64,000 nucleotides of DNA from Streptomyces durocortorensis. Lineage in GTDB: Bacteria; Actinomycetota; Actinomycetes; Streptomycetales; Streptomycetaceae. Below, piece by piece: positions 19,201 through 29,264 of the stretch. The DNA lies in contig NZ_CP134500.1 in NCBI RefSeq assembly GCF_031760065.1, forward strand, positions 4,898,001 to 4,962,000, read 5' to 3'. The notes under the pieces are model-generated. The model was given only the letters and a program-made list of their open reading frames with translations, was not told where the DNA came from and did no database searches. Positions within the stretch are counted from its first letter, which is position 1. Every line of letters begins with the position of its first letter. Made by a program: the position numbers and the translations under genes.

Positions 19201-21847
19201 CGCCGCCCCGCTCCCGCGTCCGGCGGCGCAGGACGTCCAGGTGCTCCAGGCCCGCGCGCAGCCGCTCCCGGTCCATCCCGAAGTCGACGAGAGCGGCGAT
19301 CTCGTCCACCCCGGCCCGGTGCAGCGCGGCCACGAACGGGGCGACGCTCTCCGGCGTACCGATCAGGGCCCGCTGGTCGCAGTAGCGGTCGTAAGCCCTG
19401 CGGAACAGGTAGTCCAGATCCTCCTCGCTCGCCGCCGCCACGTCCCCGCGCCCGTGGTCCAGCGCGGTGGCGGCCGAACGCATCATCAGCGAGGACCGCA
19501 GATACCGCACCATCGGCTCCAGCGCATCGGCCCGCGCCGTGGCGTGGTCCTCACCCAGATAGGTGTGCACCAGCACCGTCACCCGCCCGGCCTCCGGGAC
19601 GAGCCCGCACGCCGCCCGCGTACGCCGGTAGTGCGCGATGTTCGCTGCCAGCTCGTCCACGCTCTGGCTCATCAGATGGGTGACGACCCCCAGCCCCCGC
19701 CGGGCCGCGTCCTCGTAGGAGGCGCGCTGCCCGGAGGTGGCGAGGAAGAACGGCGGCTCGTCCTGCACCGGGCGCGGCCGGACGCGTATCTCCGCCTCCG
19801 CGCCCTCGCCCGTACGCCGCCGCACCGCCTCGCCGCGCCACAGCCGCCGCACCTGGTCCAGGTGGTCGAAGGCGATGGCGCGCCGGTCGGCGAACCGGTC
19901 CGGGTGCAGGACGAAGTCCCGGGCGTGCCAGCCGGTGGCACAGCCGATGCCGACCCGGCCGCCGGAGAGGTTGTCGACCACCGACCACTCCTCCGCGATC
20001 CGCACCGGATCGTGCAGCGGCAGGACGACCGAGCCCGCGTTGATCCGGATGTGCTCGGTCTCCCGGGCCAGGGCGGAGGCGAGGACGGAGGGGTTCGGGA
20101 AGATCCCGCCGAAGGTGTCGAAGTGCCGCTCGGGCAGCCACACGGAGGAGAAGCCGCGCTCGTCGGCGAAGCGCGCGGTCTCGAAGACGGTGTCGTACGC
20201 CTCGGGAGCGCCGCTCCCGCCGCTCTCGTCGCTCTGCGGGTAGTCGCCGAAGAAGTAGACGCCGAAGTCGGGGGCGGGGCGGTCCGCCTGCCGCTGGAGG
20301 GCGGGCGACGGCGGCCGGGAAGCCCGGGGGAAGAACCCGCCGTCGCGCAGCTCGCGCAGCGAACCCTCCACCGCCTCGGCGATCCGGTCCACGTCCTCGT
20401 CCGTGTGGGCGGTGGAGAGGTAGAAGCTGCGCCACTCCCAGACGTACACACCGCGCAGCTGGAGGTGGTGGTAGAGCAACTCCAGGTCGGCGCGGTGCAC
20501 GAAGCGGAACATCGACCCGAAGTGGGCCAGCTCCAGCGGGAATTCCTCGTCCCGGAAGAAGGCGTTGAGCCGGTCGGCCAGGCCCTGGGTGCGGGCGTTC
20601 AGTCGCTCCTGGAGTCCGGGGCCCCGCTCGGTGAGATGGGTGAGCACCGCGCGGGCGGCCGCCATGGACAGCGGGTGCTGCATGTACGTACCGCCGAAGA
20701 ACGTCGTCTCGCGCGGGGGCCTGCTGGCATCCCCGTACTGCCAGAAACCGCCGTCGACCCCGTCGAGCAGGTCCGCGCGCCCGGCGATCGCCCCGATCGG
20801 GAAGCCGCCGCCGAGAGCCTTGCCGTACGTGGCGAGGTCGGGCACCACGCCGAAGTGGTCCTGTGCGCCGCGCGGGTGGGGGCGCAGCCCGGTCAGCATC
20901 TCGTCGAAGAGCAGCACGATGCCCCGGCGTGCGGTGAGCTCGCGCAGGGAGCGCACGAACTCCACCGGCCGCAGCCCCGGGTTGCGGCACTGCACGGGCT
21001 CCACCAGCACGGCCGCGATCGAGTCGCCGAGGGCGTCGATCGTCTCCAGGGACTCCTGCTCCCCGTACTCCAGCACGATCAGCTCGGCCACCGCGCTGTC
21101 CGGGATGCCCCGGGAGACGGGCACCGCGTGCTGCCCGGGACCGCCCGGCCGGCCCAGCACGGAGTCGATGTGCCCGTGGTACGAGCCCCGGAACATGACG
21201 ATCTTGTCGCGCCCGGTCGCGGCGCGGGCCAGCCGCACGGCCGCCGAGTTCGCTTCCGTACCGGACGAGGCGAAGGCGACCCGCTCCAGGCCGGTCAGCG
21301 AGGCGAGCAGGGCGGCGGCCTCCCCGGTGTCGGGGGAGCGGGGCCCGAAGCGCAGCCCGGCGGCGAGGTGGCGGCCCACGGCGTCGGTGACGGGCTGCGC
21401 CTCATGGCCGAGGAGGAGGGCGCCGAACCCCATGGTGATGTCGGTGTACTCGTTGCCGTCCACGTCGATGAGGCGGGAGCCCCGCGCCGAACGGGCCGCG
21501 ACCGGGTACAGCATCTCCTTGGTGGCGTCCCGGAAGCCCACGACGGCCCGGCTGTCGGCGAGCACCGAACGGTGCCGCCGGGCCAGCTCCTTGGAGGTGC
21601 GGGTGCGCTCGGTGAACCGGCGGATCAGGGAAGCGGTGTGGGCCCGCTGGGCCTCGTCCGCGCCCGCCCCGGCCATCCCGCCCGCCGCGTCGACGACGAG
21701 CCGGGGGCCGTGCGGGGTCGTTCCGGCGGCGGGTGCCGCCGCTTCCGCCGCCTGGTCGCGGGCCGCCGCCAGCTGGGCGGTGAGGCTGCGGGACAGCTCC
21801 GCCGCTCTGGCCACGGCGTCGGCGGACACGTTCGTCGTCGCGCTCAT
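16202..21847 (-). CDS. Aminotransferase-luciferase monooxygenase-C-PCP-C megasynthetase
   Basis: An 1881-aa hybrid protein. Residues 60-505 are a class III (glutamate-semialdehyde type) aminotransferase with the PLP lysine 343 in YGKALGGGFP. This type aminates a carrier-bound beta-keto group. Residues 525-880 are a luciferase-like flavin monooxygenase starting DFGVYFFGDYP, the type that hydroxylates the alpha carbon in microginin-like assembly lines. Next come a condensation domain with HHIITDG (1034-1040), a carrier domain with DLGGNS (Ser1369), and a second condensation domain with HHVCADG (1558-1564). Both condensation motifs are intact. There is no adenylation domain, so the carrier must be loaded in trans. 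Its ATG overlaps the PKS stop codon. A doubled PHGEPA-type linker precedes the carrier domain. Confidence 0.93.
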   Translation of the reverse strand: MSATTNVSADAVARAAELSRSLTAQLAAARDQAAEAAAPAAGTTPHGPRLVVDAAGGMAGAGADEAQRAHTASLIRRFTERTRTSKELARRHRSVLADSRAVVGFRDATKEMLYPVAARSARGSRLIDVDGNEYTDITMGFGALLLGHEAQPVTDAVGRHLAAGLRFGPRSPDTGEAAALLASLTGLERVAFASSGTEANSAAVRLARAATGRDKIVMFRGSYHGHIDSVLGRPGGPGQHAVPVSRGIPDSAVAELIVLEYGEQESLETIDALGDSIAAVLVEPVQCRNPGLRPVEFVRSLRELTARRGIVLLFDEMLTGLRPHPRGAQDHFGVVPDLATYGKALGGGFPIGAIAGRADLLDGVDGGFWQYGDASRPPRETTFFGGTYMQHPLSMAAARAVLTHLTERGPGLQERLNARTQGLADRLNAFFRDEEFPLELAHFGSMFRFVHRADLELLYHHLQLRGVYVWEWRSFYLSTAHTDEDVDRIAEAVEGSLRELRDGGFFPRASRPPSPALQRQADRPAPDFGVYFFGDYPQSDESGGSGAPEAYDTVFETARFADERGFSSVWLPERHFDTFGGIFPNPSVLASALARETEHIRINAGSVVLPLHDPVRIAEEWSVVDNLSGGRVGIGCATGWHARDFVLHPDRFADRRAIAFDHLDQVRRLWRGEAVRRRTGEGAEAEIRVRPRPVQDEPPFFLATSGQRASYEDAARRGLGVVTHLMSQSVDELAANIAHYRRTRAACGLVPEAGRVTVLVHTYLGEDHATARADALEPMVRYLRSSLMMRSAATALDHGRGDVAAASEEDLDYLFRRAYDRYCDQRALIGTPESVAPFVAALHRAGVDEIAALVDFGMDRERLRAGLEHLDVLRRRTRERGGEDAETVAPATSAQRRLWLAAQLLANPAAYNETQSVRLRGPLDEAALRTAVDGLFERHAGLRTVFRPQDTGSGQDARGDGPGASGPGVVQVVRNGLRIPLTVTDARGQDPGRAIAALLSEESARAYDLAEGPLFTPRLLRLAEDDHVLVLGLHHIITDGHSASLIAADLQELYTAARAGRPPVFERPAGTTLGAPEPPHDPADLVWWRAHLGERPPVLALPTDRPRGRRVAGRGGAAARTVDRERADRLREWSGQQGVTLFATLCTAWQLVLRRRAGQDTFLLGTTFGRRRPSTADAVGFHVALLPLRLSATDATPLPEAVRATGRALFEADEHSGVDLDALLAAVRPAPGNPRPLVTVSVDLDRAPLAGIDLPGLRSEAVAAGTESAPLELALMAAHAPDGSLRLRLRYDADLFDAETADGYLAELAAQLDAVTAAPHGEPAPDTAASPHGEPAVGTAALLREVWESVLDVRGFPADSNFFDLGGNSIAAIRLVNRVRDALGTDYPLADFFAEATLRAMTEQLTGGGRPAAAGDTALVDRTPVSDQQARMIAGHHAMPDPAVWNVPTRITFTGALDPTALRSAVSGVIARHDALRTRFAQEDAPDGPWWQEVVAAEPVALPVEDLTTLPPGERRSRADALCRADAAAPFELGQPLLPRLRLLRVEADRWELMFVLHHVCADGWSLSVLLAEIAALYTAAAAGVPHGLPDPAMQAPGYARWQRANHDPAAEEERAAFCARYLDGVPSTVPVPTDRPRPQKLSGHGDTVRGVASGAVRAAVEKLAADRRTTPFAIAAAALGVFLTRLSGEPDTLLSVPYANREGTSSESLVAMTSTAVMVRVRLDSANLDESCGDFAVRTGVGALGAMAHVLPTARIMQAMRDAGAVSVPDRVPHVLAFQNSVDTDIEIPGLRVEVADLAPPLSRSELCFGLAPRRDAAKGYRTFLEFSTDLWDHETAHDLLSSYTDLLAEFCARPDRPVRELLEEPLSQPLPNTGKADAV

Positions 21848-24800
21848 CGCGCGTCCGTCCCCGTGCTCCCGGCGCGGCCGGTCAGCAGGGCGACCGCCTC
21901 GGAGAGCTGGGTGAGCATCGCGGCCTGGGTCTCGGCCAGCTGACGTATCTGCTCCGACAGGGCGGCGACCTCGGCGCGCGTCGCGTACACCGGCTCGCCG
22001 GACGCCGAAACCGGCTCCTCACGCGGCCCGGCCGCCGGCTCCACCGTCTCCCGTGGATTCCCGGGCGCCTTCCGCCCGGCTATCAGCGCGGCCGTCAGCC
22101 GGGGTGTGCCCGCCTCCTCCAGGATCTCCCGCATGCTGATCTCCGTCGCGAACTCGGCCTCCAACTGCCGCACCATCCCGATGAGCTGGAGCGAGTCCGC
22201 GCCGAGACCCACGAAGGTGCGGTCGGCACCGACCTCGGCGGGGCGGTGGCCGAGGTGGCGCGCGGTCAGCTCCAGCACCCTGTCCAGTACGGCCTGTTCG
22301 GTCATGCGGTCCTCCGTGGTGCGTGGGGATGGGAGAGCTGCCCTGCCGTGCGGGGCAGGCAGCTCCGTGAGCGGTGTGGTCGGTGTGTACGGGACCGGGC
22401 CGCTCCAGTGGGAGCGGCGCCGGAAGGGGTACGTGGGCAGCCGGACGCGCCGTCCGCCGCCCCCGTCGAGCAGCGCGGCCCAGTCCACCGGAGCCCCGGC
22501 GCAGTGCAGTGCGGCCACCGCCCGCTCCCAGTGCCGGGCCGGTACGCAGACCGCGTCCGGCAGCGACCGGCGGACCATCCCGGTCAGCACGGCCGACGGG
22601 CCCAGCTCCAGCAGCACCGGGGCCCCGGCCAGCCGGTCCAGGACGGCGGCGAAGTCGGCCGTACGGCGGGCCTGCGCGACCAGGTACGCGGCGTCAGGGC
22701 GCCAGCCTGCGGGGCGCACCGAACCGTCGACGCCGTCGACGAACTCCGTGTGCAGCGGGCGCAGTTCGATCTTGTCGGCGAGCAGCCCGAACTCCTCCAG
22801 CACCGGGTCCAGCAGTGCCGTGTGGAACGCCCGGTCCACCGCCAGCACCTCATGTGCCTCACCCCGTGCCGCGAGCAGCCCCCGGGCCGCGTCCACCGCC
22901 TCCGGGGGACCGCCCAGCACATGGTGGCGCGCCCCGTTGACCACGGCGAGCTCCAGGCCCGGGACGGCGGCCAGCAGCTCGCGCACCCGGGGCCTGGCGA
23001 CGAACGCGGCGACCATCGCGCCCCGGGCCGTCCCCTCCTCCATCAGCCGCCCGCGCCCGCACACCAGGCGCATCGCGTCCTCGGTGTCCAGCGCCCCGGC
23101 CACGCAGAGCGCCGCGTACGCTCCGACGCTGTGCCCGGCGACCCGGCCCGGGGTGATCCCGAGCCTCTCCCACAGCCGGGCCTGGGCGAGCTGGAGGGCG
23201 AACAGGGCGGGCTGCGCGAAGGCGGTGTCCCACCGCTGGGGGCCCCGTCCCGCGACGATCCGGTCCAGGAAGTCGCCCCGGCCGGTCTCCTGCGCGTACA
23301 CCCCGGCACAGGACTCCAGCACCTCGGCCACGACCGGGAAGCGCGCGGCGAGTTCCGCGCCCATGCCCGGGTGGCCGCCGCCCTGCCCGCTGAACAGGAA
23401 CACCGGGTCCTTCACGTCGTCGGCGACCCCGGTGGCGTACGCCTCGCCCGCCGGAGCCCCGGCGAGGAACGCGTCGAGCCCGGCCACCGGGTCGGCCGTG
23501 GTGACGACCAGGCGGTGCGGCAGGAGCCGCCGCCCGAGCGCGGTGGTGGTCAGCAGATCGGCGGGGGCGGGTGCCGTGCCGCTCGCCAGACGGTCGCGCA
23601 GCGAGGCGGCGTACGCCCGCAGCGCGTCCCCGTCCGCCGCCGAGAGCGGCAGCAGCGCGGGTACGGGGGCGGGCTGCTCGCCCTGTCCCGCCGGAGCGGC
23701 CTCGGGCGCCTGCTCCAGGATCACGTGTGCGTTCGTCCCGCCCATGCCGATGGAGTGCACCCCGGCCCGCCGGACCCCGGCCAGCGGCCAGGGAGACTCC
23801 CGTACCGGCAGCAGGAACGGGCTGTCCGCCACCGCGAGCGCCGGGTTGGGCCGGGAGAAGTTCACCAGCGGCGGGACCACCCCGTGCCGCAGCACCTCGA
23901 CGGCCTTGACCAGCCCCGCGAGCCCCGCCGCGCTGTCCAGATGTCCGATGGCGGGCTTGGTCGAGCCGAGGGCGCAGAAGCCGGTCCGGTCCGTATGGCG
24001 GCGGAACGCCTCGGTCAGGGCGGCGAATTCGATCGGGTCGCCCTTGAGCGTGCCCGTGCCGTGCGCCTCCACGTAGCCGATCGACGCCGCGTCCACGCCC
24101 GCCGCGCGCAGCGCCCCGAGCACCGCGTCCCGCTGCCCGGCGACCCCGGGCGCGGCGAACCCCCGTTTGCCGGCACCGTCGTTGGTGACCGCCGAGCCCA
24201 GGATCACCGCGTGCACGGTGTCGCCGTCGGCCAGCGCCCGCTCCAGCGGCTTCAGGAGGACGGCGGCGGCCCCGTTGCCCCCGACCGTGCCGTCCGCGTC
24301 CGCGTCGAAGGCCCGGACCGTGCCGGTGGGGGAGAGGGTGGAGCCCTTCACCGGCACGTGGCCGCTGACCTGCGGCAGGTGCAGGGCCGCGGAGCCCACC
24401 AGCATCAGGTCCGCGTCCCCGGCGCGCAGCGCCTGGCAGGCCAGGTGGACCGAGACCAGTGCGCTGGAGCAGGCCGTCGACACGGTGAGCGCGGGACCGG
24501 TCAGACCGAGCCGGAAGGCCGCCCGGGTGGCGGTGAAGTCCGGGTAGTTGCCGACCTGGACCTGCTTCGCCGTCATCCAGTCGTCCGAGCCGGCCTCGGC
24601 CGCCAGGTGCGTCGCCAGATAGCTGTGCAGCGAGTACAGGCGGTAGCCGCAGCTGCCGTACACCCCGATCCGTACGGAACCGGCGCTCGCACGGTCGCCG
24701 CCCGCGTCAGCACCGCCGTTGCCGCCGCCCGCGTAACCGCCGTCCTCCAGGGCGTGGAAGCAGCACTCCAGGAACAGCCGCTGCTGCGGGTCGGTGAGGT

Positions 24801-25050
24801 CCGCCTCCCGCCCGCTCATCCCGAAGAACCCGGCGTCGAAGCCGTGCACGTCCGCCAGGAGCGCGCTCGCCCCGCCGTACTCCGGCTGCCCGTACTCCTC
24901 CGCCGGCACCCCGGCCGCCGCGAACTCCGCCCGGGTGAACCGGCGTACGCGGGAGACCCCCGCCCGGATGTCGCGCCAGTACGCCTCGGGGCTCTCAGCC
25001 CCGGGGAACCTCAGCGCCGTCCCGATCACCGCGATCCGGTCGTCCCTCAA
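21844..25050 (-). CDS. Type I polyketide synthase module, KS-AT-ACP
   Basis: A minimal extension module of about 1068 aa. The ketosynthase has Cys194 in STACSSAL, His330 in EAHGTGT and His370 in GHLDSAAG. The acyltransferase nucleophile is in GHSVGA (Ser641), and RAFH in place of HAFH points to malonyl-CoA. The carrier has GADSLQL (Ser953). There is no ketoreductase, so the product is a beta-ketoacyl thioester, as the downstream aminotransferase needs. The last 50 residues form an amphipathic coiled coil (RAEVAALSEQIRQLAETQA), probably a docking element for the next protein. No loading domain is present, so the starter acyl group must come from elsewhere. I prefer the TTG at 25050, just after GGAAGAGG; GTGs at 25077 and 25086 are alternatives. 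Confidence 0.9.
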   Translation of the reverse strand: MRDDRIAVIGTALRFPGAESPEAYWRDIRAGVSRVRRFTRAEFAAAGVPAEEYGQPEYGGASALLADVHGFDAGFFGMSGREADLTDPQQRLFLECCFHALEDGGYAGGGNGGADAGGDRASAGSVRIGVYGSCGYRLYSLHSYLATHLAAEAGSDDWMTAKQVQVGNYPDFTATRAAFRLGLTGPALTVSTACSSALVSVHLACQALRAGDADLMLVGSAALHLPQVSGHVPVKGSTLSPTGTVRAFDADADGTVGGNGAAAVLLKPLERALADGDTVHAVILGSAVTNDGAGKRGFAAPGVAGQRDAVLGALRAAGVDAASIGYVEAHGTGTLKGDPIEFAALTEAFRRHTDRTGFCALGSTKPAIGHLDSAAGLAGLVKAVEVLRHGVVPPLVNFSRPNPALAVADSPFLLPVRESPWPLAGVRRAGVHSIGMGGTNAHVILEQAPEAAPAGQGEQPAPVPALLPLSAADGDALRAYAASLRDRLASGTAPAPADLLTTTALGRRLLPHRLVVTTADPVAGLDAFLAGAPAGEAYATGVADDVKDPVFLFSGQGGGHPGMGAELAARFPVVAEVLESCAGVYAQETGRGDFLDRIVAGRGPQRWDTAFAQPALFALQLAQARLWERLGITPGRVAGHSVGAYAALCVAGALDTEDAMRLVCGRGRLMEEGTARGAMVAAFVARPRVRELLAAVPGLELAVVNGARHHVLGGPPEAVDAARGLLAARGEAHEVLAVDRAFHTALLDPVLEEFGLLADKIELRPLHTEFVDGVDGSVRPAGWRPDAAYLVAQARRTADFAAVLDRLAGAPVLLELGPSAVLTGMVRRSLPDAVCVPARHWERAVAALHCAGAPVDWAALLDGGGGRRVRLPTYPFRRRSHWSGPVPYTPTTPLTELPAPHGRAALPSPRTTEDRMTEQAVLDRVLELTARHLGHRPAEVGADRTFVGLGADSLQLIGMVRQLEAEFATEISMREILEEAGTPRLTAALIAGRKAPGNPRETVEPAAGPREEPVSASGEPVYATRAEVAALSEQIRQLAETQAAMLTQLSEAVALLTGRAGSTGTDAR

Positions 25051-26467
25051 CTGCCTCTTCCTTTCGCAGCCCCGCACGCCCCGCACGCCCCGCGCCCTCC
25101 GCGTTCCGCGGAAGCCCCTCGCGGTCCGCCCGTCGCAGTCCCGCGACCCTCACCAGGAACACGGCGGCGACGACGATGGCGGCGCCGTGGGACCAGCCCA
25201 CCACGGCCAGCGGGGAGAACCGGTCGAGGGCCGCCGCCACCAGGATCATGCCGACGCCGAAACCGAGGTTCTCGAAAGTGGCCGAAAGACCGAAGGCGTG
25301 ACCGCGCAAGGTGGCCGGAAGTGTCTGGAGATGCGAGGTGTACGAGACCTCGGTCAGGCCGTCCGCGGCTCCCGCGATCAATGCGATCACCGCCGTCACC
25401 GCCAGCGGGAACCCGGCGAACGCCGCGATGAACGCCGCCGACATCACCACCGTGCCGTAACCGAAACCGAGCGGCCCCACCGACCGGCCGGTGCGCTGGG
25501 TGTACCGCTGGATCACCTGCTGCGCCCCGATGTTGCCGAGCGCCCACACACACCAGAACGCGCTGACGAACACCGCGGGGTTCGATGAGTCCAGGCTGGT
25601 CGAGTAGATCGGCAGCGCCGCGTTGTGCGACGAGGAACCGAACGCGTCCACCCCGCGCAGCGCCACCATCAGCGCCAGACCGGGGGCGGCGGCGAGCGCC
25701 AGGAACGCCACGGGCGTCCACCGCCGCCCGGCCCTCTCCCCGTCCTTCCTCCCGGCGGCCTCCGTGCCCGGCTCCTTCGCCGTTTCGTCCGCCGTCCCGG
25801 AAGCCCCGGGCAGGGCCCCCGCCCCCTTGCCACCCGCGATCGGCAGCACGGCCACCGTCACCGCACAGGCCACGAAGGTCGCCATGTCGATCAGGAACGC
25901 CGCCGTGTACCCGACGAGGGACACCACCACGCCCGCCGAGGCGAACCCCGCCACCATGGCCAGCGAACGGCCGGTGATCGAGAGGGAGTTCGCCCACGAC
26001 CTGCGGTCCTCACCGACCATCTCCGGGATGGAACTGCGCAGGGCCACCATGAACAGCGTCCCGCACGCCCCGATCACCACCGAGACGGCCATCAGCGCCC
26101 CGGTCAGCAGATCGTCCGGCGCCAGGACCAGCACCAGCATCACGCAGGCCTGGCCGACATTCGCCCACAGCATGATGCTTTTCGCGGTGAAACGGGCGAG
26201 AAGGCCGCCGACGATCAATCCCGCCACAAATCCCGAGGCGAGCCGCACCGCCATGAACAGCCCCATGGCCAGCGCCCGGCCGGTCGTCTCGTAGACGAAG
26301 AGATTCAGCGCCACCATATTCAGGAACGTGCCGTACGAAGACAGCGCATATCCGGCCACGAGGAATCGAAAACGCCGCTCGGAGACCGCGGTGTCCCGTG
26401 CGTTCGGGGAGTCGCCGCCCGTCCCGTTCGCCGCCGGACCGTCCGCGCTGCCGATTCGAGATGTCAC
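24995..26467 (-). CDS. MFS transporter, probable product exporter
   Basis: A major-facilitator protein of 490 aa with about 12 hydrophobic segments and a long cytoplasmic loop in the middle (about residues 210-260, Gly/Ala/Lys-rich). The GLIVGGLLARF stretch after the second segment fits the conserved loop 2-3 of drug-exporter type MFS proteins. It is the first gene of the minus-strand operon and its 3' end overlaps the start of the PKS gene by about 55 bp, so it is expressed with the cluster. Export of the peptide product is the natural inference. I chose the GTG at 26467 (GAGG 8 nt upstream); an ATG at 26533 would add 22 residues but lacks a ribosome binding site. Confidence 0.85.
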   Translation of the reverse strand: MTSRIGSADGPAANGTGGDSPNARDTAVSERRFRFLVAGYALSSYGTFLNMVALNLFVYETTGRALAMGLFMAVRLASGFVAGLIVGGLLARFTAKSIMLWANVGQACVMLVLVLAPDDLLTGALMAVSVVIGACGTLFMVALRSSIPEMVGEDRRSWANSLSITGRSLAMVAGFASAGVVVSLVGYTAAFLIDMATFVACAVTVAVLPIAGGKGAGALPGASGTADETAKEPGTEAAGRKDGERAGRRWTPVAFLALAAAPGLALMVALRGVDAFGSSSHNAALPIYSTSLDSSNPAVFVSAFWCVWALGNIGAQQVIQRYTQRTGRSVGPLGFGYGTVVMSAAFIAAFAGFPLAVTAVIALIAGAADGLTEVSYTSHLQTLPATLRGHAFGLSATFENLGFGVGMILVAAALDRFSPLAVVGWSHGAAIVVAAVFLVRVAGLRRADREGLPRNAEGAGRAGRAGLRKEEAVEGRPDRGDRDGAEVPRG

Positions 26468-26515
26468 CCGCACATCCTCATCGAAGACCGGCGCTCGGCG
26501 GCAGACTCCCGATTG

Positions 26516-26540
26516 CACAAAGGTAATCTGCATCCTTGTG
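26516..26540. promoter_or_regulatory. Inverted repeat CACAAAGG/CCTTGTG at the divergent promoter
   Basis: CACAA(A)GG at 26516-26523 and CCTTGTG at 26534-26540 face each other across 10 bp, with one extra A in the left arm. The repeat lies between the exporter gene and the regulator gene and touches the regulator's GTG. It could be the operator through which the regulator controls itself and the cluster. Confidence 0.4.
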
Positions 26541-27539
26541 AAGGACGATCATTCCCTCTCACCGGTATGTGATTGCCGTGAATCACCGTCGGACCGGTCG
26601 ATACCGGAACAACCCTGCGAGGCGGCGCTCGCGACCTATCGGCGTGCGCTGACGGAAGGCAGCCTTCCGGCCGGGACGGCGCCGCCCTGCCTGCGCGCCC
26701 TGCACCTCCTCGTGGCCGACCGGAAAGCGCCCGGCCGACTCATTCCCGTACCGCCGGAGACGGCGTCCTTCGCCGCGCTCGCCCCGATCGAGGAAGCGAT
26801 CGTCGAGCAGCGCCGCACCCTGCGGTCCGCCCGCGCCACCCTCGCCGCCTTCGAGGGCCTGTACGCCGATGTGCACCGCCAGGAACGCCCCGCCCTCACC
26901 CGGCTCTCCGGGGAGGCCGTCATCAGCAAGGCGCTGGACGCCGGGGTCAGCGGCTGCCGCACCGAGGTCCGTACGGCCCATCCCGGCGGCGGCCGCCCGG
27001 CCCACGTCCTGGCGGAGTCCCTCCCGCGTGACCTGGGCAACCTGCGCCGCGGCATCCGGCAGCGCACCCTTTACCAGCACACCGTCCGCTCGGACCGCAC
27101 CACGCTCGACTACATCGACCAGGTGACCGCCGAGGGCGCCGAGATCAGGACGCTGGCCGAGGTCGTCGACCGGTTCATAGTCTTCGACCGGGACCTCGCC
27201 TTCATCCCGTTCTCCGACGAGCCGCACCACGCGCTGCGCGTCCAGCACCCGTCCCTGGTCCGCTTCCTGGTGCGCCACTTCGACGAGGCCTGGGCCCGGG
27301 CGGTCCCGGTCCGCCCCGAACGCGCGCCGCTGCGTACCCCCGTGGTCACCTCCGACCTCCAACGGGCCATCCTCCAGGCCGTGGTGAACGGCGAGACGGA
27401 CGCCGCCATCGGCCGCCGGATCGGCCTGAGCCGCCGCAGCGTGGCCGAGCACATGCGTAAGGTCTCCGAGCAGCTGGGCAGCACCAGCAGGGCCCAACTG
27501 GGCTATCTGGTGGCGACGTCGGGCCTGCTGGACGACTGA
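26538..27539 (+). CDS. LuxR-type/TrmB-like transcriptional regulator of the cluster
   Basis: A 333-aa regulator. The C-terminus is a LuxR-type helix-turn-helix: QRAILQAVVNGETDAAIGRR, then IGLSRRSVAEHMRKVSEQLG. The middle (about 130-270) resembles the sensor half of the TrmB-like/LuxR hybrids common near Streptomyces clusters, with AESLPRDLGNLRRGI and DRFIVFDRDLAFIPF. There is no receiver or AAA domain. It diverges from the exporter gene across about 70 bp. The GTG at 26538 is the only plausible in-frame start, but it lies inside an inverted repeat and its Shine-Dalgarno sequence is weak. Control of the adjacent operon is inferred from position. Confidence 0.8.
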   Translation: MKDDHSLSPVCDCRESPSDRSIPEQPCEAALATYRRALTEGSLPAGTAPPCLRALHLLVADRKAPGRLIPVPPETASFAALAPIEEAIVEQRRTLRSARATLAAFEGLYADVHRQERPALTRLSGEAVISKALDAGVSGCRTEVRTAHPGGGRPAHVLAESLPRDLGNLRRGIRQRTLYQHTVRSDRTTLDYIDQVTAEGAEIRTLAEVVDRFIVFDRDLAFIPFSDEPHHALRVQHPSLVRFLVRHFDEAWARAVPVRPERAPLRTPVVTSDLQRAILQAVVNGETDAAIGRRIGLSRRSVAEHMRKVSEQLGSTSRAQLGYLVATSGLLDD

Positions 27540-27545
27540 GGAACG

Positions 27546-27581
27546 CCGTGGGGGCCCGTCCGGACGGACGGGCCCCCACGG
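27546..27581. terminator. Hairpin terminator at the cluster edge
   Basis: A perfect 16-bp stem CCGTGGGGGCCCGTCC (27546-27561, pairing with 27566-27581) with loop GGAC separates the regulator gene from the converging class I fumarase gene. Confidence 0.85.
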
Positions 27582-27596
27582 AGGCTGCGCGACGGG

Positions 27597-29264
<1,668 letters not shown>

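Larger units (their letters stand above)
10639..27539. other. Hybrid PKS/NRPS biosynthetic gene cluster
   Basis: Seven genes on the minus strand, from the exporter at 24995-26467 down to the synthetase at 10639-13227, plus one divergent regulator, form a self-contained cluster of about 17 kb. Five gene junctions overlap or nearly touch, so most of it is one transcription unit. The predicted chemistry is chain extension with malonyl (KS-AT-ACP), transamination of the beta-keto group, flavin-dependent alpha-hydroxylation, and then one or two amino-acid additions. The cluster lies between fumC with its neighbouring hydrolase and the class I fumarase gene. Confidence 0.85.

Noticed and set aside
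16913..21943. 1676-codon plus-strand open frame antisense to the megasynthetase gene
   Set aside because: It is a shadow frame: His/Arg/Val/Gly-rich, no motifs, and opposite a clear multidomain protein.
22246..25431. 1061-codon plus-strand open frame antisense to the PKS gene
   Set aside because: Same reason; composition is that of an antisense shadow, and the PKS frame is complete.
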